Below, in pieces: positions 49,617 to 57,969 of a stretch of 64,000 nt of DNA. The first letter of the stretch is position 1; each line of letters starts with the position of its first letter. The stretch is from assembly GCF_014137855.1 (NCBI RefSeq), contig NZ_JACGWT010000001.1, positions 620,001-684,000 on the forward strand, read 5' to 3'. Both the position numbers and the translations under genes were made by a program. Under the pieces are notes generated by a model. It saw only the letters and a list, made by a program, of their open reading frames with translations. It did no database searches and was not told the origin of the DNA. Source of the stretch: Microlunatus kandeliicorticis (GTDB taxonomy: Bacteria; Actinomycetota; Actinomycetes; Propionibacteriales; Propionibacteriaceae).

Positions 49617-50336
49617 TCAGCGCTGCAGCGGGACCAGCACCGAGCCGGCCCAGACCAGCAGGAGTGCGCCGACCACGATCAGCCCGACGGCCACCGGGCG
49701 CCGCAGGTCGCGTCGGCCCACCCCGTCGATCAGCCGGCGGACGGCGCGGCCGAACCCGGGTGCCCGGTGCAGCGCGAACGCGAGCCCGACGTACGGCGCG
49801 ATCACCCCGAGCAGGAACAGCGAGTAGCCCAGCGACCAGAACACCGGTGCGGTGGTGCCGAGGGCCCGGACGGCCAGGAAGACGGTGGCCAGCCGGGTGG
49901 TGCTGATCATGGTCTCGACCGCCACCACGGTGAACAGCACCCGGGGTCTGTCGGTGCCGCCGACCCGGCGCGGTTTGCGTGGAGAGCGGGCCCGCACCCA
50001 GCGGACCACGCCGATGATCACCAGCGCGAGCCCGACCGCGGCGTCGAACCAGCGCTGACCGATCAGCGCCCGCACCTGTCCGGTCCACAGCGTGTTGAGC
50101 GCCTGCGGGCTGGCCACCGCGAACAGCGCGGCGAGCAGGGTGGCCCCGGCGCAGGCACCGAGGATGATCATCAACAGCTGGAGCCGGGCCCGGCGGGCGC
50201 GTTCGAGCACGCCGATCTCGATCCCGAAGGTGGTCGGGCTGAACGCGGTGACCAGCCCGAGCCCGAACAGGGCCAGCACGACCTGCACCAACCGGCCGAC
50301 GCCGCCGAGGACGGCGGCCAGGTCGAGCGGGTGCAC
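49617..50336 (-). CDS. GAP-family (Sap/sulfolipid-addressing-like) membrane protein
   Basis: A 239-residue inner-membrane protein with six likely spans (VQVVLALFGLGLVTAFSPTTFGI, LLMIILGACAGATLLAALFAVAS, FDAAVGLALVIIGVVRWV, TIVFLAV region, SLGYSLFLLGVIAPYVGLAFAL, PVAVGLIVVGALLLVWAGS). It resembles the GAP / Sap family (PF11139), which is associated with export of glycolipids in mycobacteria. Annotation is based on topology and FSPTTFGIEI near residue 32. The start is a GTG. It is convergent with the dehydrogenase gene. Confidence 0.65.
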   Translation of the reverse strand: MHPLDLAAVLGGVGRLVQVVLALFGLGLVTAFSPTTFGIEIGVLERARRARLQLLMIILGACAGATLLAALFAVASPQALNTLWTGQVRALIGQRWFDAAVGLALVIIGVVRWVRARSPRKPRRVGGTDRPRVLFTVVAVETMISTTRLATVFLAVRALGTTAPVFWSLGYSLFLLGVIAPYVGLAFALHRAPGFGRAVRRLIDGVGRRDLRRPVAVGLIVVGALLLVWAGSVLVPLQR

Positions 50337-50380
50337 CCGCGAAGGCTACGGGCTCCCGGGCGCGGGTCCGCCTCCCCTCC

Positions 50381-50391
50381 CGCAAAGGTGC
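50381..50391. repeat. Remnant of the 76-bp palindrome
   Basis: CGCAAAGGTGC, identical to the last 11 bases of copy 1, lies between the GAP-like and SRPBCC genes. Only this arm is left; no partner arm is seen. Confidence 0.4.
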
Positions 50392-50404
50392 GGAGCGAGG
50401 ACGC

Positions 50405-50884
50405 CTACTGCTCGGCGCGGTGGCTCGGACCGACCGCCGAGGCCAGGGCGTCGAGCGAGGAGGCCAGGTCGGCGGCGGGGACCAGCGGGAACTTCACCTT
50501 GGCCAGCAGCGCCTTGTCGGTGACCTTCGACCAGTCGTAGGTCAGGGTGACCGTGGTGGCGTCCGAGCCGTCGGCCTCGAGCTCGTACATCCACTCCCAG
50601 CCGGGCGGCTGGGTGCCGGCCGGCGCGCTCTGCCAGGCGATCAGCCGGTGCGGCACGAACCCGGTGACGGTGTTGTCCATCTGGTACTCGCCACTCATGT
50701 GCGCGCCCTCCATGTTCATCCGGAAGACGTCACCCACCGCGGTGATCGGCTGCGGCTTCTCGGCCGAGCGGACGAACCCGGAGCCGTCGAAGTCGGCGTG
50801 CCGGGCGGGATCGACCAGCAGGTCCCAGATCGCGGTGGTCGGGGCGTCAATGGTCCTGCTCACGGACAGGGAGGTGTCGGCCAT
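50405..50884 (-). CDS. SRPBCC (START-like) family protein
   Basis: A 159-residue lipid/ligand-binding helix-grip protein. The N-terminal SLSVSRTIDAPTTAIWDLLVDPARHADFDGSG is diagnostic, followed by VGDVFRMNMEGAHMSGEYQMDNTVTGFVPHRLIAW and a C-terminal helix ADLASSLDALASAVG. Proteins of this polyketide cyclase/dehydrase-like type bind hydrophobic ligands. It is in the same direction as the alpha/beta-hydrolase-like gene upstream, 50 nt away, and may be co-transcribed with it. Confidence 0.85.
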   Translation of the reverse strand: MADTSLSVSRTIDAPTTAIWDLLVDPARHADFDGSGFVRSAEKPQPITAVGDVFRMNMEGAHMSGEYQMDNTVTGFVPHRLIAWQSAPAGTQPPGWEWMYELEADGSDATTVTLTYDWSKVTDKALLAKVKFPLVPAADLASSLDALASAVGPSHRAEQ

Positions 50885-50934
50885 GCCGCCAGTGTTCCCG
50901 GTCGTGGTCGGGGCCGCTGCGGCGGGTCCGGTGG

Positions 50935-51765
50935 TCAGCCCTGCTCGGCCCAGAACCGACGGAGCGCGGCGGCGAGCGCGGCCGGCTGCTCGAGCGGGAC
51001 GAGCGTGCTGGCGCCCGGCACGGTGACCGCCCGGGCCCCGGGCACCAGGGCGGCGGTCCGCTCGGCGGCCTCGGGGGTCCAGTCCCCGCGCTGGTCGCCG
51101 GTCACGAAGAGGCAGGGGACGGCGATCCGGGACATGCCGGCGGTGACGTCCGTGCGGTCGACCACGAAGCTCCGCAGGGCGAGCGCCAGGCTCCGCCGGG
51201 ACGGCCGGACCAGGCTCTCGTCGACCACCGCGCGGATCGCCGGATCGGCCACCGAGGCCTCGCTGAGCAGTGCCCGGTGGATGGCGGCGCGCACCGGCCC
51301 GACCGGGCCGAGGGCGCGGAGCAGCGGGGCGAGCACGGCGATCTGTCGGCGCAGCTCGTCCGGCACCGGCTCGGTCGGCGCGCTGATCGCCACCAGGGTG
51401 CGGAGCAGGGCGGGGTCGCCGGCCAGCTCGTAGCCGACGTGACCGCCGAAGGCGTTGCCGACCCAGTCGACCGGGCCGTCGATCCCGAGCTCGCCGGCCT
51501 GCGGGCCGGTCAGCAGGTCGACCGCGGCACCGGCCGCTTCGCGGATCGTGCTCCGGCGGACCAGCGGGTCGCTCCCGCCGATCCCCGGGCCGTCGACCAC
51601 GACCAACCGGCGGTCGGGGAGCAGCGGCAGCAGGCCGTCCATGGTGTGACCGTCGACGAACATCGACGCCCAGAGCACGGTGGCCGGACCGGTCCCGGTG
51701 GTGCGGACGTGCAGCCGGCCCAGCCGTGTCCGCACGCGGTGGCTGGTGATCAGGTCGGTCGGCAT
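50935..51765 (-). CDS. Alpha/beta-hydrolase-fold protein lacking the nucleophile
   Basis: A 276-residue alpha/beta hydrolase fold protein. The oxyanion/fold marks LWASMFVDGHTMDGLLPLLPDRRLVVVDGPGIGGSD and the nucleophile elbow are clear, but the elbow reads GNAFGG (Ala105 where Ser is expected) and the catalytic-His loop reads PGASTLVPLEQ (Thr254 where His is usual). FVTGDQRGDW still carries the acidic residue. It may be a non-enzymatic binding protein or use a different mechanism. The ATG is 31 bp from the divergent TetR gene. Confidence 0.8.
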   Translation of the reverse strand: MPTDLITSHRVRTRLGRLHVRTTGTGPATVLWASMFVDGHTMDGLLPLLPDRRLVVVDGPGIGGSDPLVRRSTIREAAGAAVDLLTGPQAGELGIDGPVDWVGNAFGGHVGYELAGDPALLRTLVAISAPTEPVPDELRRQIAVLAPLLRALGPVGPVRAAIHRALLSEASVADPAIRAVVDESLVRPSRRSLALALRSFVVDRTDVTAGMSRIAVPCLFVTGDQRGDWTPEAAERTAALVPGARAVTVPGASTLVPLEQPAALAAALRRFWAEQG

Positions 51766-51780
51766 CGTCGCCTACTTTCG

Positions 51781-51797
51781 TGTTAACGTGTCTAACA
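51781..51797. promoter_or_regulatory. Candidate TetR operator
   Basis: TGTTA (51781-51785), 7 nt and TAACA (51793-51797) form a perfect inverted repeat in the 31-bp gap between the TetR gene and the hydrolase-fold gene. It overlaps the leaderless -10 and the first base of the TetR start codon. Confidence 0.6.
51784..51789 (+). promoter_or_regulatory. Leaderless -10 box of the TetR gene
   Basis: TAACGT lies 7 nt before ATG 51797 and inside the inverted repeat, so the regulator would block its own promoter. Confidence 0.5.
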
Positions 51798-52435
51798 TGA
51801 ACCGACCGTACCAGATGACCGGTCGGGCTGCCGCCGCCGAACGCACCGCCGACCGGATCCTCGACGCGACGCTGGCGCTGTGGAGCCGCACGCCCTACGA
51901 CCGGCTCCGGCTCGACCAGGTCGCCACCGACGCGGGGGTCACGGTGCAGACGGTGATCCGGCGGTTCGGCGGCAAACCCGGCCTGGTCACCGCGATGGCG
52001 AACCGCGCCCTGGAGGGGATCGCCGCGGGCCGGGCCGACCGGGCGGGTGACGCACCCGACCGGGTGCTCGCCGACCTGGTCGCGCACTACGAGCGCTACG
52101 GCGCCGCGATCCTCAAGCTCTACGCCGAGGCGGACGCCGCCCCGGGACTCGCCGAGGTCGCCCGCCGCGGCCGCGACCACCACCTCGCCTGGTGCGCGTC
52201 CGCCTTCGCCGACCTGCTCGAGGCGGTGCCCGACCCGGAGGACCGGGCGCGACGCCGGGCGCAGCTGGTGGTGGTGTGCGACGCGACCACCTGGCGCATC
52301 CTGCGGGAGGAGGCCGGGCTCTCACCCGGCCAGGTCGAGCAGGCCCTGGGCGAGCTGCTCGCGCCGCTGCTGGTGCCACCGGGCCCGGTCCCGCCGGCAC
52401 CCGCTCCCACCCGCGGCGTTCCGGCTCGGCCCTAG
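51797..52435 (+). CDS. TetR-family transcriptional regulator
   Basis: A 212-residue regulator. The helix-turn-helix covers AERTADRILDATLALWSRTPYDRLRLDQVATDAGVTVQTVIRRFGGKPGLVTAM (residues 12-65), followed by an all-helical ligand domain. The C terminus is Pro-rich. It is divergent from the hydrolase-like/SRPBCC pair and very likely represses it through the operator that it also uses for itself. ATG 51797 is chosen over an upstream in-frame start because of the -10 box 7 nt upstream. Confidence 0.88.
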   Translation: MNRPYQMTGRAAAAERTADRILDATLALWSRTPYDRLRLDQVATDAGVTVQTVIRRFGGKPGLVTAMANRALEGIAAGRADRAGDAPDRVLADLVAHYERYGAAILKLYAEADAAPGLAEVARRGRDHHLAWCASAFADLLEAVPDPEDRARRRAQLVVVCDATTWRILREEAGLSPGQVEQALGELLAPLLVPPGPVPPAPAPTRGVPARP

Positions 52436-52438
52436 GCT
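52433..52438 (+). promoter_or_regulatory. Leaderless -10 box of the small acidic gene
   Basis: TAGGCT is 6 nt before ATG 52445; it overlaps the stop region of the TetR gene. Confidence 0.5.
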
Positions 52439-52444
52439 GGCGGA

Positions 52445-52705
52445 ATGAGCGACCAGACGAGCGAGCCGACCTCCGCCGACGAGCCGGGCACCGAGGAGCT
52501 GCCCGAGGGCGGGGTGGACGTCCGCAACAACCGCGAGTCGGTCGCCGGCGCCCGCGACAGCCTGCAGAACGTCGCCCGCGCCTCCGACGGCGGCGCTCCG
52601 CCCGCCGACGCGCCGCGGGCCGGTGAGGAGCCGGACCCCGATCCCGAGGGCACCGCCGGCGGCGACCCGCTGGCCGGTCTGACCGAGGACCCGTCCGGGT
52701 CCTGA
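52445..52705 (+). CDS. Small acidic, probably disordered protein
   Basis: An 86-residue protein, strongly acidic and rich in Glu, Asp, Pro, Gly and Ala, with no hydrophobic core, membrane span or motif. The middle RNNRESVAGARDSLQNVARASDG is a possible short amphipathic helix. A leaderless promoter box 6 nt upstream suggests it is a real, separately expressed gene. Function unknown. Confidence 0.6.
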   Translation: MSDQTSEPTSADEPGTEELPEGGVDVRNNRESVAGARDSLQNVARASDGGAPPADAPRAGEEPDPDPEGTAGGDPLAGLTEDPSGS

Positions 52706-52758
52706 CCTGCCTGGCGTGCCGGCCCTGCTGACCTCGCCGACCTCGGGGCGGACGGGGG

Positions 52759-53403
52759 TCAGCCGGCCAGCACGGTCCGCCCGAGCAGCACCGCGAGGGC
52801 GGCACCGGCCACCATGCAGGGACCGAACGCGAAGTGTCCGCGACGGCCCACCCGCCGGGTGGCGAGCAGCACCACGGCGGCCACCGCACCGCAGCCGAAC
52901 CCGGCGAGCACGCCGAGGACCGCGACCGCGGGGGACAGCCAGCCGAGCGCGAGCCCGAGCACGCCGGCCAGCTTGACGTCGCCGAGCCCGAGGTCGTCCG
53001 GGCGCACCCAGGCCAGCGCGAAGTAGCCGGCGGTGATCACCACCGCGGTGAGCGCCGCGACGCCGAGCCGCGGCCAGCGGCCCTCGACGGCGGCGGCCAC
53101 CAGCAGCGGGACGAGCACGCCGACCGCGGTCGCGCCGACCAGCCGGTCGGGCAGCCGCTGCTCGACGACGTCGACCAGCACCAGCGCCGCGAGCCCGACG
53201 GCCAGCAGGCCGAACCCGACCAGCGCGGGCCCGCGCACCCCGGCGACCACCGCGGCCGCACCCAGACCGGCCGCGAGCACCGCCGTGGGCACCGCCGTCG
53301 GGCGCCGGACGTCGGGCAGCCAGCGCGGCAGGGTCCGGGCGACGAACCCGCCGGCCAGCGCGCACCCGCCGGCGACCACCAGCAGCAGCGTCACGGCGAC
53401 CAT
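52759..53403 (-). CDS. Prepilin peptidase of the Tad locus
   Basis: A 214-residue type IV prepilin peptidase (A24 family) with about six to seven membrane spans. The two catalytic aspartates are visible, the first in VLVDVVEQRLPD and the second in GLGDVKL (GxGDxK). It lacks the N-terminal methyltransferase domain of full PilD, as in TadV/CpaA. It processes Flp/TadE prepilins. It is the last gene of the Tad cluster, with its start codon 2 bases after the stop of the tadC gene. Confidence 0.85.
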   Translation of the reverse strand: MVAVTLLLVVAGGCALAGGFVARTLPRWLPDVRRPTAVPTAVLAAGLGAAAVVAGVRGPALVGFGLLAVGLAALVLVDVVEQRLPDRLVGATAVGVLVPLLVAAAVEGRWPRLGVAALTAVVITAGYFALAWVRPDDLGLGDVKLAGVLGLALGWLSPAVAVLGVLAGFGCGAVAAVVLLATRRVGRRGHFAFGPCMVAGAALAVLLGRTVLAG

Positions 53404-53405
53404 GA

Positions 53406-54296
53406 TCAGCTGAAGGCCTTGACGATGTCGAGCACCGCGGGGCCGAGCAGCACGATGAACAGCACCGGCAGGACGCAGAACATCAACGGGAAGATCACCT
53501 TGACCGGGATCTTCATCGCCTTCTCCTCGGCCCGCTGGCGGCGCTTGAGCCGCATCTCGTCGGCCTGGGTGCGCAGCACGTCGGCGATCGAGACGCCGTA
53601 GGCGTCGGCCTGCAGCACGGCCCGGATGAACCGGCGCAGGTCGGCGGTGGCGGTGCGCCGGCTGAGCTCCTCGAAGGCCTCGCGCCGCGATCGTCCCATC
53701 CGGGTGTCCTGCAGGGTGCGGAGCAGCTCCTCGGCCAGCGGTCCGGTGCCGTTCTCGCCGGCGCGCGCCATCGCCGCGTCGAAGCCGAGGCCGGCCTCGA
53801 CCGCGATGGTCATCTGGTCGAGGGTGTCGGCCAGCTCGAGCTGGATCTGCTGGGTGCGCTCCTGGCCACGGCTGTGCAGCAGCAGCTCGGGCAGGAAGGC
53901 CGCGATGCCCAGCATCAGCAGGAACGCACAGACCAGCAGCGGCGTCGCCCGCTCGAGCAGGAACAGCCCGCCGAGCACCAGCACCAGCACCGGCAGCACG
54001 ATCTTGATCACCAGCAGCCGCTCGAGCGGCCAGGCGGCCGGACGCCCGGCGGTGGCGAGCAGCCGGTCGAGCCGGGCGACACCGGCCGGTCGGGCCACCG
54101 CGCGGCCGAGCGCGGCCAGCCGGGACGGACGCTGGGGTTGCTGTTCCGGGGATGCCGCCGGGCCGACGAGGCCGCGCTGCAGGTTCTGCAGCGCCGCGGT
54201 GCGGACCGGGTCGGGACGGGCGGTCAGCGCGAGGACCAGCAGCGGCACGGCCGCGGTGCAGGCGGCCAGCCCGATCCAGACGGTGACGGGAAGCAT
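53406..54296 (-). CDS. tadC: Tad secretion inner-membrane protein
   Basis: A 296-residue membrane platform protein of the GspF/TadC type. It has an N-terminal span, the cytoplasmic helical domain with QIQLELADTLDQMTIAVEAGLGFDAAMARAGENGTGPLAEELLRTLQDTRMGRSRREAFEELSRRT and C-terminal spans ending PVLFIVLLGPAVLDIVKAFS. It pairs with the TadB homologue to form the platform that takes pilin from the membrane. Gap to the TadB gene is 12 nt. Confidence 0.88.
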   Translation of the reverse strand: MLPVTVWIGLAACTAAVPLLVLALTARPDPVRTAALQNLQRGLVGPAASPEQQPQRPSRLAALGRAVARPAGVARLDRLLATAGRPAAWPLERLLVIKIVLPVLVLVLGGLFLLERATPLLVCAFLLMLGIAAFLPELLLHSRGQERTQQIQLELADTLDQMTIAVEAGLGFDAAMARAGENGTGPLAEELLRTLQDTRMGRSRREAFEELSRRTATADLRRFIRAVLQADAYGVSIADVLRTQADEMRLKRRQRAEEKAMKIPVKVIFPLMFCVLPVLFIVLLGPAVLDIVKAFS

Positions 54297-54308
54297 CGGT
54301 TCCTCCTC

Positions 54309-55247
54309 TCAGAAGCTGATCTTGGTGACCTTGCGCAGCCAGATCGCCCCGACCGTCATCAGCAGCACGCAGACGCCGATCATGATCCAGCCGATCGGCC
54401 CCTCGGTGAACCGCGCCAGATAGCCCGGGTTGGTCATCGAGAGGAAGGCGGTGATGCCGAGCGGGAGCGCCATCAGCACGTAGGCCGACATGGTGCCCTC
54501 GGCACTGAGCGACTTGACCTGACGACGGATCTGGTTGCGTTCACGGATGGTCGCGGCCACCCCGTCGAGCACCTCGGCGAGGTTGCCGCCGACCTCGCGG
54601 TTGATCGCGATGGCCTGGCTGACCCAGACGAAGTCCTTGCTGTCCATCCGTTCGGCGGTCTCGGTCAGCGTCTCCACCACCGGCCGGCCGACCCGGACCT
54701 CGTTGATCACCCGGGTGAACTCGTCCGAGGTGGGCGACTCGGCCTCGGCGGCCACCGAGTTCAGCGCCTGCAGCATGCTGTGGCCGGCCCGCAGGCTGCT
54801 CGACATCAGCTGCAGCGAGTCCTCGAGCTGGTCGGCGAAGGCGCGCTGGCGCCGGCCGACGCGCACGGTGAGGTTGAACCGCGAGCCGATGCCCACCAGC
54901 AGCGCCAGGGCCAGCGCGGCCAGTGGCCCGCCGGCCACCGCCCCGACCGCCGCCGCGGCCAGCACGAGCCCGGCGCTGACCACCACGTACTCGGGCAGCG
55001 ACATCCTCAGTCCGGCTCGGTCGAGCAGGTCGGTGCCGTCGGCGCCGCGCCGACCCACCGCGCGTTCGGCCAGCCGGATGGCGGAGGCGCTGAGCCGGGA
55101 CAGCGCGCTCGGCTGCGCCACGGTCTCGCCGCGACGGCGGCGCAGCGGCAGAGGGGCCGGGCGCGGCGCGAGCAGCACCCAGACCAGCAGGGCCACCGCG
55201 AGCGTGCAGGCGCCCAGCGCGCCGAGCACCGGGCCGGTGAGGGTCAT
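54309..55247 (-). CDS. tadB: Tad secretion inner-membrane protein
   Basis: A 312-residue GspF-like platform protein. It has an N-terminal span LGALGACTLAVALLVWVLL, a coupled LEDSLQLMSSSLRAGHSMLQALNSVAAEAESP and VWVSQAIAINREVGGNLAEVLDGVAATIRERNQIRRQVKSLSAEG, then C-terminal spans. ATG 55247 overlaps the stop of the tadA gene (ATGA at 55244-55247). Confidence 0.88.
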   Translation of the reverse strand: MTLTGPVLGALGACTLAVALLVWVLLAPRPAPLPLRRRRGETVAQPSALSRLSASAIRLAERAVGRRGADGTDLLDRAGLRMSLPEYVVVSAGLVLAAAAVGAVAGGPLAALALALLVGIGSRFNLTVRVGRRQRAFADQLEDSLQLMSSSLRAGHSMLQALNSVAAEAESPTSDEFTRVINEVRVGRPVVETLTETAERMDSKDFVWVSQAIAINREVGGNLAEVLDGVAATIRERNQIRRQVKSLSAEGTMSAYVLMALPLGITAFLSMTNPGYLARFTEGPIGWIMIGVCVLLMTVGAIWLRKVTKISF

Positions 55248-56695
55248 CGCCGGCTCCTCGGGTCGGGCAGGGCGAAGATCGCCGGCGAGACCCGGATCCC
55301 GAGCTCCTCGAACCGGTCGGTGAATCGCGGCCGGACGCCGGTGGCCACTGGACGGCCGAGGAACCGGCCCCGGTCGTCGAGACCGGCGGAGTAGTCGAAC
55401 AGGAACGCGTCCTGCATGGTCACTGTCTGGCCCTCCATGCCCTGCACCTCGGTCACCGCCGTCACCCGGCGGGTGCCGTCGCGGAGCCGGGTCAGCTGCA
55501 CGATCAGGTCGACCGCCGAGGAGATCTGCTCGCGGACCGCGCGGAGCGGCAGGTCCATCCCGGCCATCAGCACCAGCGTCTCGAGCCGGGCGATCGCGTC
55601 CCGCGGGGAGTTGGCGTGCACCGTCGACAGCGAGCCGTCGTGACCGGTGTTCATCGCCTGCAGCATGTCGAGCGTCTCGCCGCCACGGACCTCGCCGACC
55701 ACGATCCGGTCGGGCCGCATCCGCAGCGAGTTGCGGACCAGGTCGCGGATGGTGATCTCGCCCTTGCCCTCGATGTTGGGCGGGCGGCTCTCCAGCCGGA
55801 CCACGTGGTCCTGCTGGAGCTGGAGCTCGACGGCGTCCTCGATGGTCACGATCCGCTCGTCGTGGGGGATGAACGAGGAGAGCACGTTGAGCAGCGTGGT
55901 CTTGCCGGTCCCGGTGCCGCCGGAGACGATGATGTTGAGCCGGGCCCGGACGCACGCGCTGAGCAGCTCGGCCATCTCGGGGGTGAGGCTGCCGAACCGG
56001 ATCAGGTCCTCGACCCGGAACGGGTCCGTGCTGAACTTGCGGATGGTCAGCGACGAGCCGTTGAAGGCCAGCGGCGGGATCACCGCGTTCACCCGGCTGC
56101 CGTCCGCGAGCCGGGCGTCGACCAGCGGCGAGGACTCGTCGATCCGCCGGCCCACCCGCGAGACGATCCGCTCGATGATCTTGCGCAGGTGCTGCTCGGA
56201 GGCGAACCGGCTGGTCGAGCGGACCAGCTTGCCGTCCTGCTCGACGAAGATCATCTCGTGGCCGTTGACCATGATCTCGGTGATCGAGGGGTCGTCGAGC
56301 AGCCGTTGCAGCGGACCGAGTCCGAGCACGTCGTCCTGGACCTCGCGGATCAGCCGGTGCTGCTCGTCGCCGCTGAGCGGGATCCGCTCGGACTCGACGA
56401 CCTTGGCCAGCTCACTGCGGACCAGCTCGTGCAGCTGGGCCTCGCCGAGCGTCGGGTCGTTGAGCCGGCTGCCGATCCGGTTGTAGAGCTCGCCGGCCGC
56501 CCGGCTCTTGAGCCGGGACAGCGCGTCGTACTCCGACGGGTCGGGCGCAGGCCGGGTCGCGACCGCGACTCCGCCCGCCGGCGTCGGAGCCGCTGTCGCG
56601 ACGGACGGCGGCGCGGCGACCCCGGCCCGCTCGGGCGTGCCGGGGTTGACGCCGTCGGCGCCGCCCGGGTGCTGGAGGCGTTCGGAGAGCTTCAC
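55244..56695 (-). CDS. tadA: Tad pilus assembly ATPase
   Basis: A 483-residue secretion ATPase of the CpaF/TadA class. Walker A GGTGTGKTT is at 259-267, the Asp-box IRDLVRNSLRMRPDRIVVGEVRGGE follows and a His box STVHANSPRDAIARLE is present. The N-terminal domain carries GLGPLQRLLDDPSITEIMVNG. It powers assembly of Flp pili. GTG 56695 overlaps the tadZ stop (56692-56694). Confidence 0.92.
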   Translation of the reverse strand: MKLSERLQHPGGADGVNPGTPERAGVAAPPSVATAAPTPAGGVAVATRPAPDPSEYDALSRLKSRAAGELYNRIGSRLNDPTLGEAQLHELVRSELAKVVESERIPLSGDEQHRLIREVQDDVLGLGPLQRLLDDPSITEIMVNGHEMIFVEQDGKLVRSTSRFASEQHLRKIIERIVSRVGRRIDESSPLVDARLADGSRVNAVIPPLAFNGSSLTIRKFSTDPFRVEDLIRFGSLTPEMAELLSACVRARLNIIVSGGTGTGKTTLLNVLSSFIPHDERIVTIEDAVELQLQQDHVVRLESRPPNIEGKGEITIRDLVRNSLRMRPDRIVVGEVRGGETLDMLQAMNTGHDGSLSTVHANSPRDAIARLETLVLMAGMDLPLRAVREQISSAVDLIVQLTRLRDGTRRVTAVTEVQGMEGQTVTMQDAFLFDYSAGLDDRGRFLGRPVATGVRPRFTDRFEELGIRVSPAIFALPDPRSRR

Positions 56696-57969
56696 CGGAC
56701 CACCGCCGCGGGGACGGCCGGGGCGGCCACCACCGCCGCCGTCGCGCGTCGCCACCGGCTGGCCGCGCGGCGCGGCTCCGGACCCTTGGTCCGGGCGATG
56801 CGGCGGCGCTCGGCCGGCCGCGGAGCCGGTCCGGCGCCCCGCGGGCCGTCGGCGGGTCCGGCCAGCCGGGTAACCAGCAGGTCGAGCTGCTTGGTCAGCG
56901 GGTCGCGCAGCCGCGACTCGAGCAGCGGGACGCCCTGGTTGACCGAGGTGAGCGCGGCCCGCGACCGCGGCAGGGTGAGGTCGAAGCGGGCCTCGACGGT
57001 GGCCTCGGCGTCGGCGACGGTCAGCTGGTTCTTCCGGTCGACCATGTTGAGCACCAGCTGGCGCTGGCCGGGGAGCAGGTTGAGCCGGGACAGCGTGTCC
57101 AGCTCCTTGCGCAACCCGCGGATCCCGGGGACGTCCATGCTGGTCACCAGCACCGGGTCGGTGGTCTCGTCGAGCGCGGCGAGGGTGTGCTCGCTCAGCC
57201 CGGGCGCGGTGTCGACCACCACGTAGCGAAACTGGCTCTTCAGCGTGCGGAGCAGGGCGGTGATGTCGTCGGCGGTCAGCTCGTCGGCCTGCTCCGGGCT
57301 CGGCGGTGCGCAGATCGCGTACAGCCCGGTGCGGTGCTGGGTGAGGAAGCTCTTGAGCACCATCGCGTCGTTCCGGGCCGCGCCGCGGACGGTGTCGGCC
57401 AGGAAGAACTCGGGCTCGAGGTCGAGGGCGCTGCCCAGGTCGCCGAACTGGACGTCGAGGTCGACCACCACGGTCGAGGCCGGCTCGCGGAGCGCGAGCC
57501 CGACCGCGATGTTCGAGGCCACCGTCGTCTTGCCGACGCCGCCCTTGGGCGACACGACGCTGATCAGCCGACCGGGCGTGACCGGAGCCGCCGTCCCGGC
57601 GTGGGTGGAGGCCCGGCCCGCCAGGGCCAGCGAGCGGCGGAGCTGCTCGGCGGTGGCCGTCGGGGGGCAGACGTCGCGGACGCCGGCCCGGAGCGCGGCC
57701 AGAGCGAGGTCGTCGGTGCCGACCAGCACCTGGCCGAGCGTCGGGCAGGTGGTGGAGAGCTGGCCGGCCAGCCCGAGCGCCACCGCCGGGTCGGTCCGGG
57801 CGTCGATCACCAGCACGGTGGCGGTCCACGGTCCGCCGACCCGGGCGAACAGCTCGGCCGGGACGGCGGGCAGCGGTCCGTCGACGACGGTGAGGGCGTA
57901 GTCGGGGGCGGCGGCCCGGAGCCGGTCGGCGAGCTCGGCGGCGGGGGAGACCAGCACGAGGGAGTTCAT
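56692..57969 (-). CDS. tadZ: Tad locus MinD-like ATPase
   Basis: A 425-residue protein with an N-terminal receiver-like domain (about 1-120) and a MinD/ParA-like ATPase domain with the deviant Walker A KGGVGKTT at 142-149; VVVDLDVQFGDLGSALDLEP and VVDTAPG follow. It places the Tad machine at the cell pole or in the membrane. The C-terminal 50 residues are basic and Ala/Arg/Pro-rich, without family resemblance. Its start overlaps the cpaB stop. Confidence 0.88.
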   Translation of the reverse strand: MNSLVLVSPAAELADRLRAAAPDYALTVVDGPLPAVPAELFARVGGPWTATVLVIDARTDPAVALGLAGQLSTTCPTLGQVLVGTDDLALAALRAGVRDVCPPTATAEQLRRSLALAGRASTHAGTAAPVTPGRLISVVSPKGGVGKTTVASNIAVGLALREPASTVVVDLDVQFGDLGSALDLEPEFFLADTVRGAARNDAMVLKSFLTQHRTGLYAICAPPSPEQADELTADDITALLRTLKSQFRYVVVDTAPGLSEHTLAALDETTDPVLVTSMDVPGIRGLRKELDTLSRLNLLPGQRQLVLNMVDRKNQLTVADAEATVEARFDLTLPRSRAALTSVNQGVPLLESRLRDPLTKQLDLLVTRLAGPADGPRGAGPAPRPAERRRIARTKGPEPRRAASRWRRATAAVVAAPAVPAAVVR

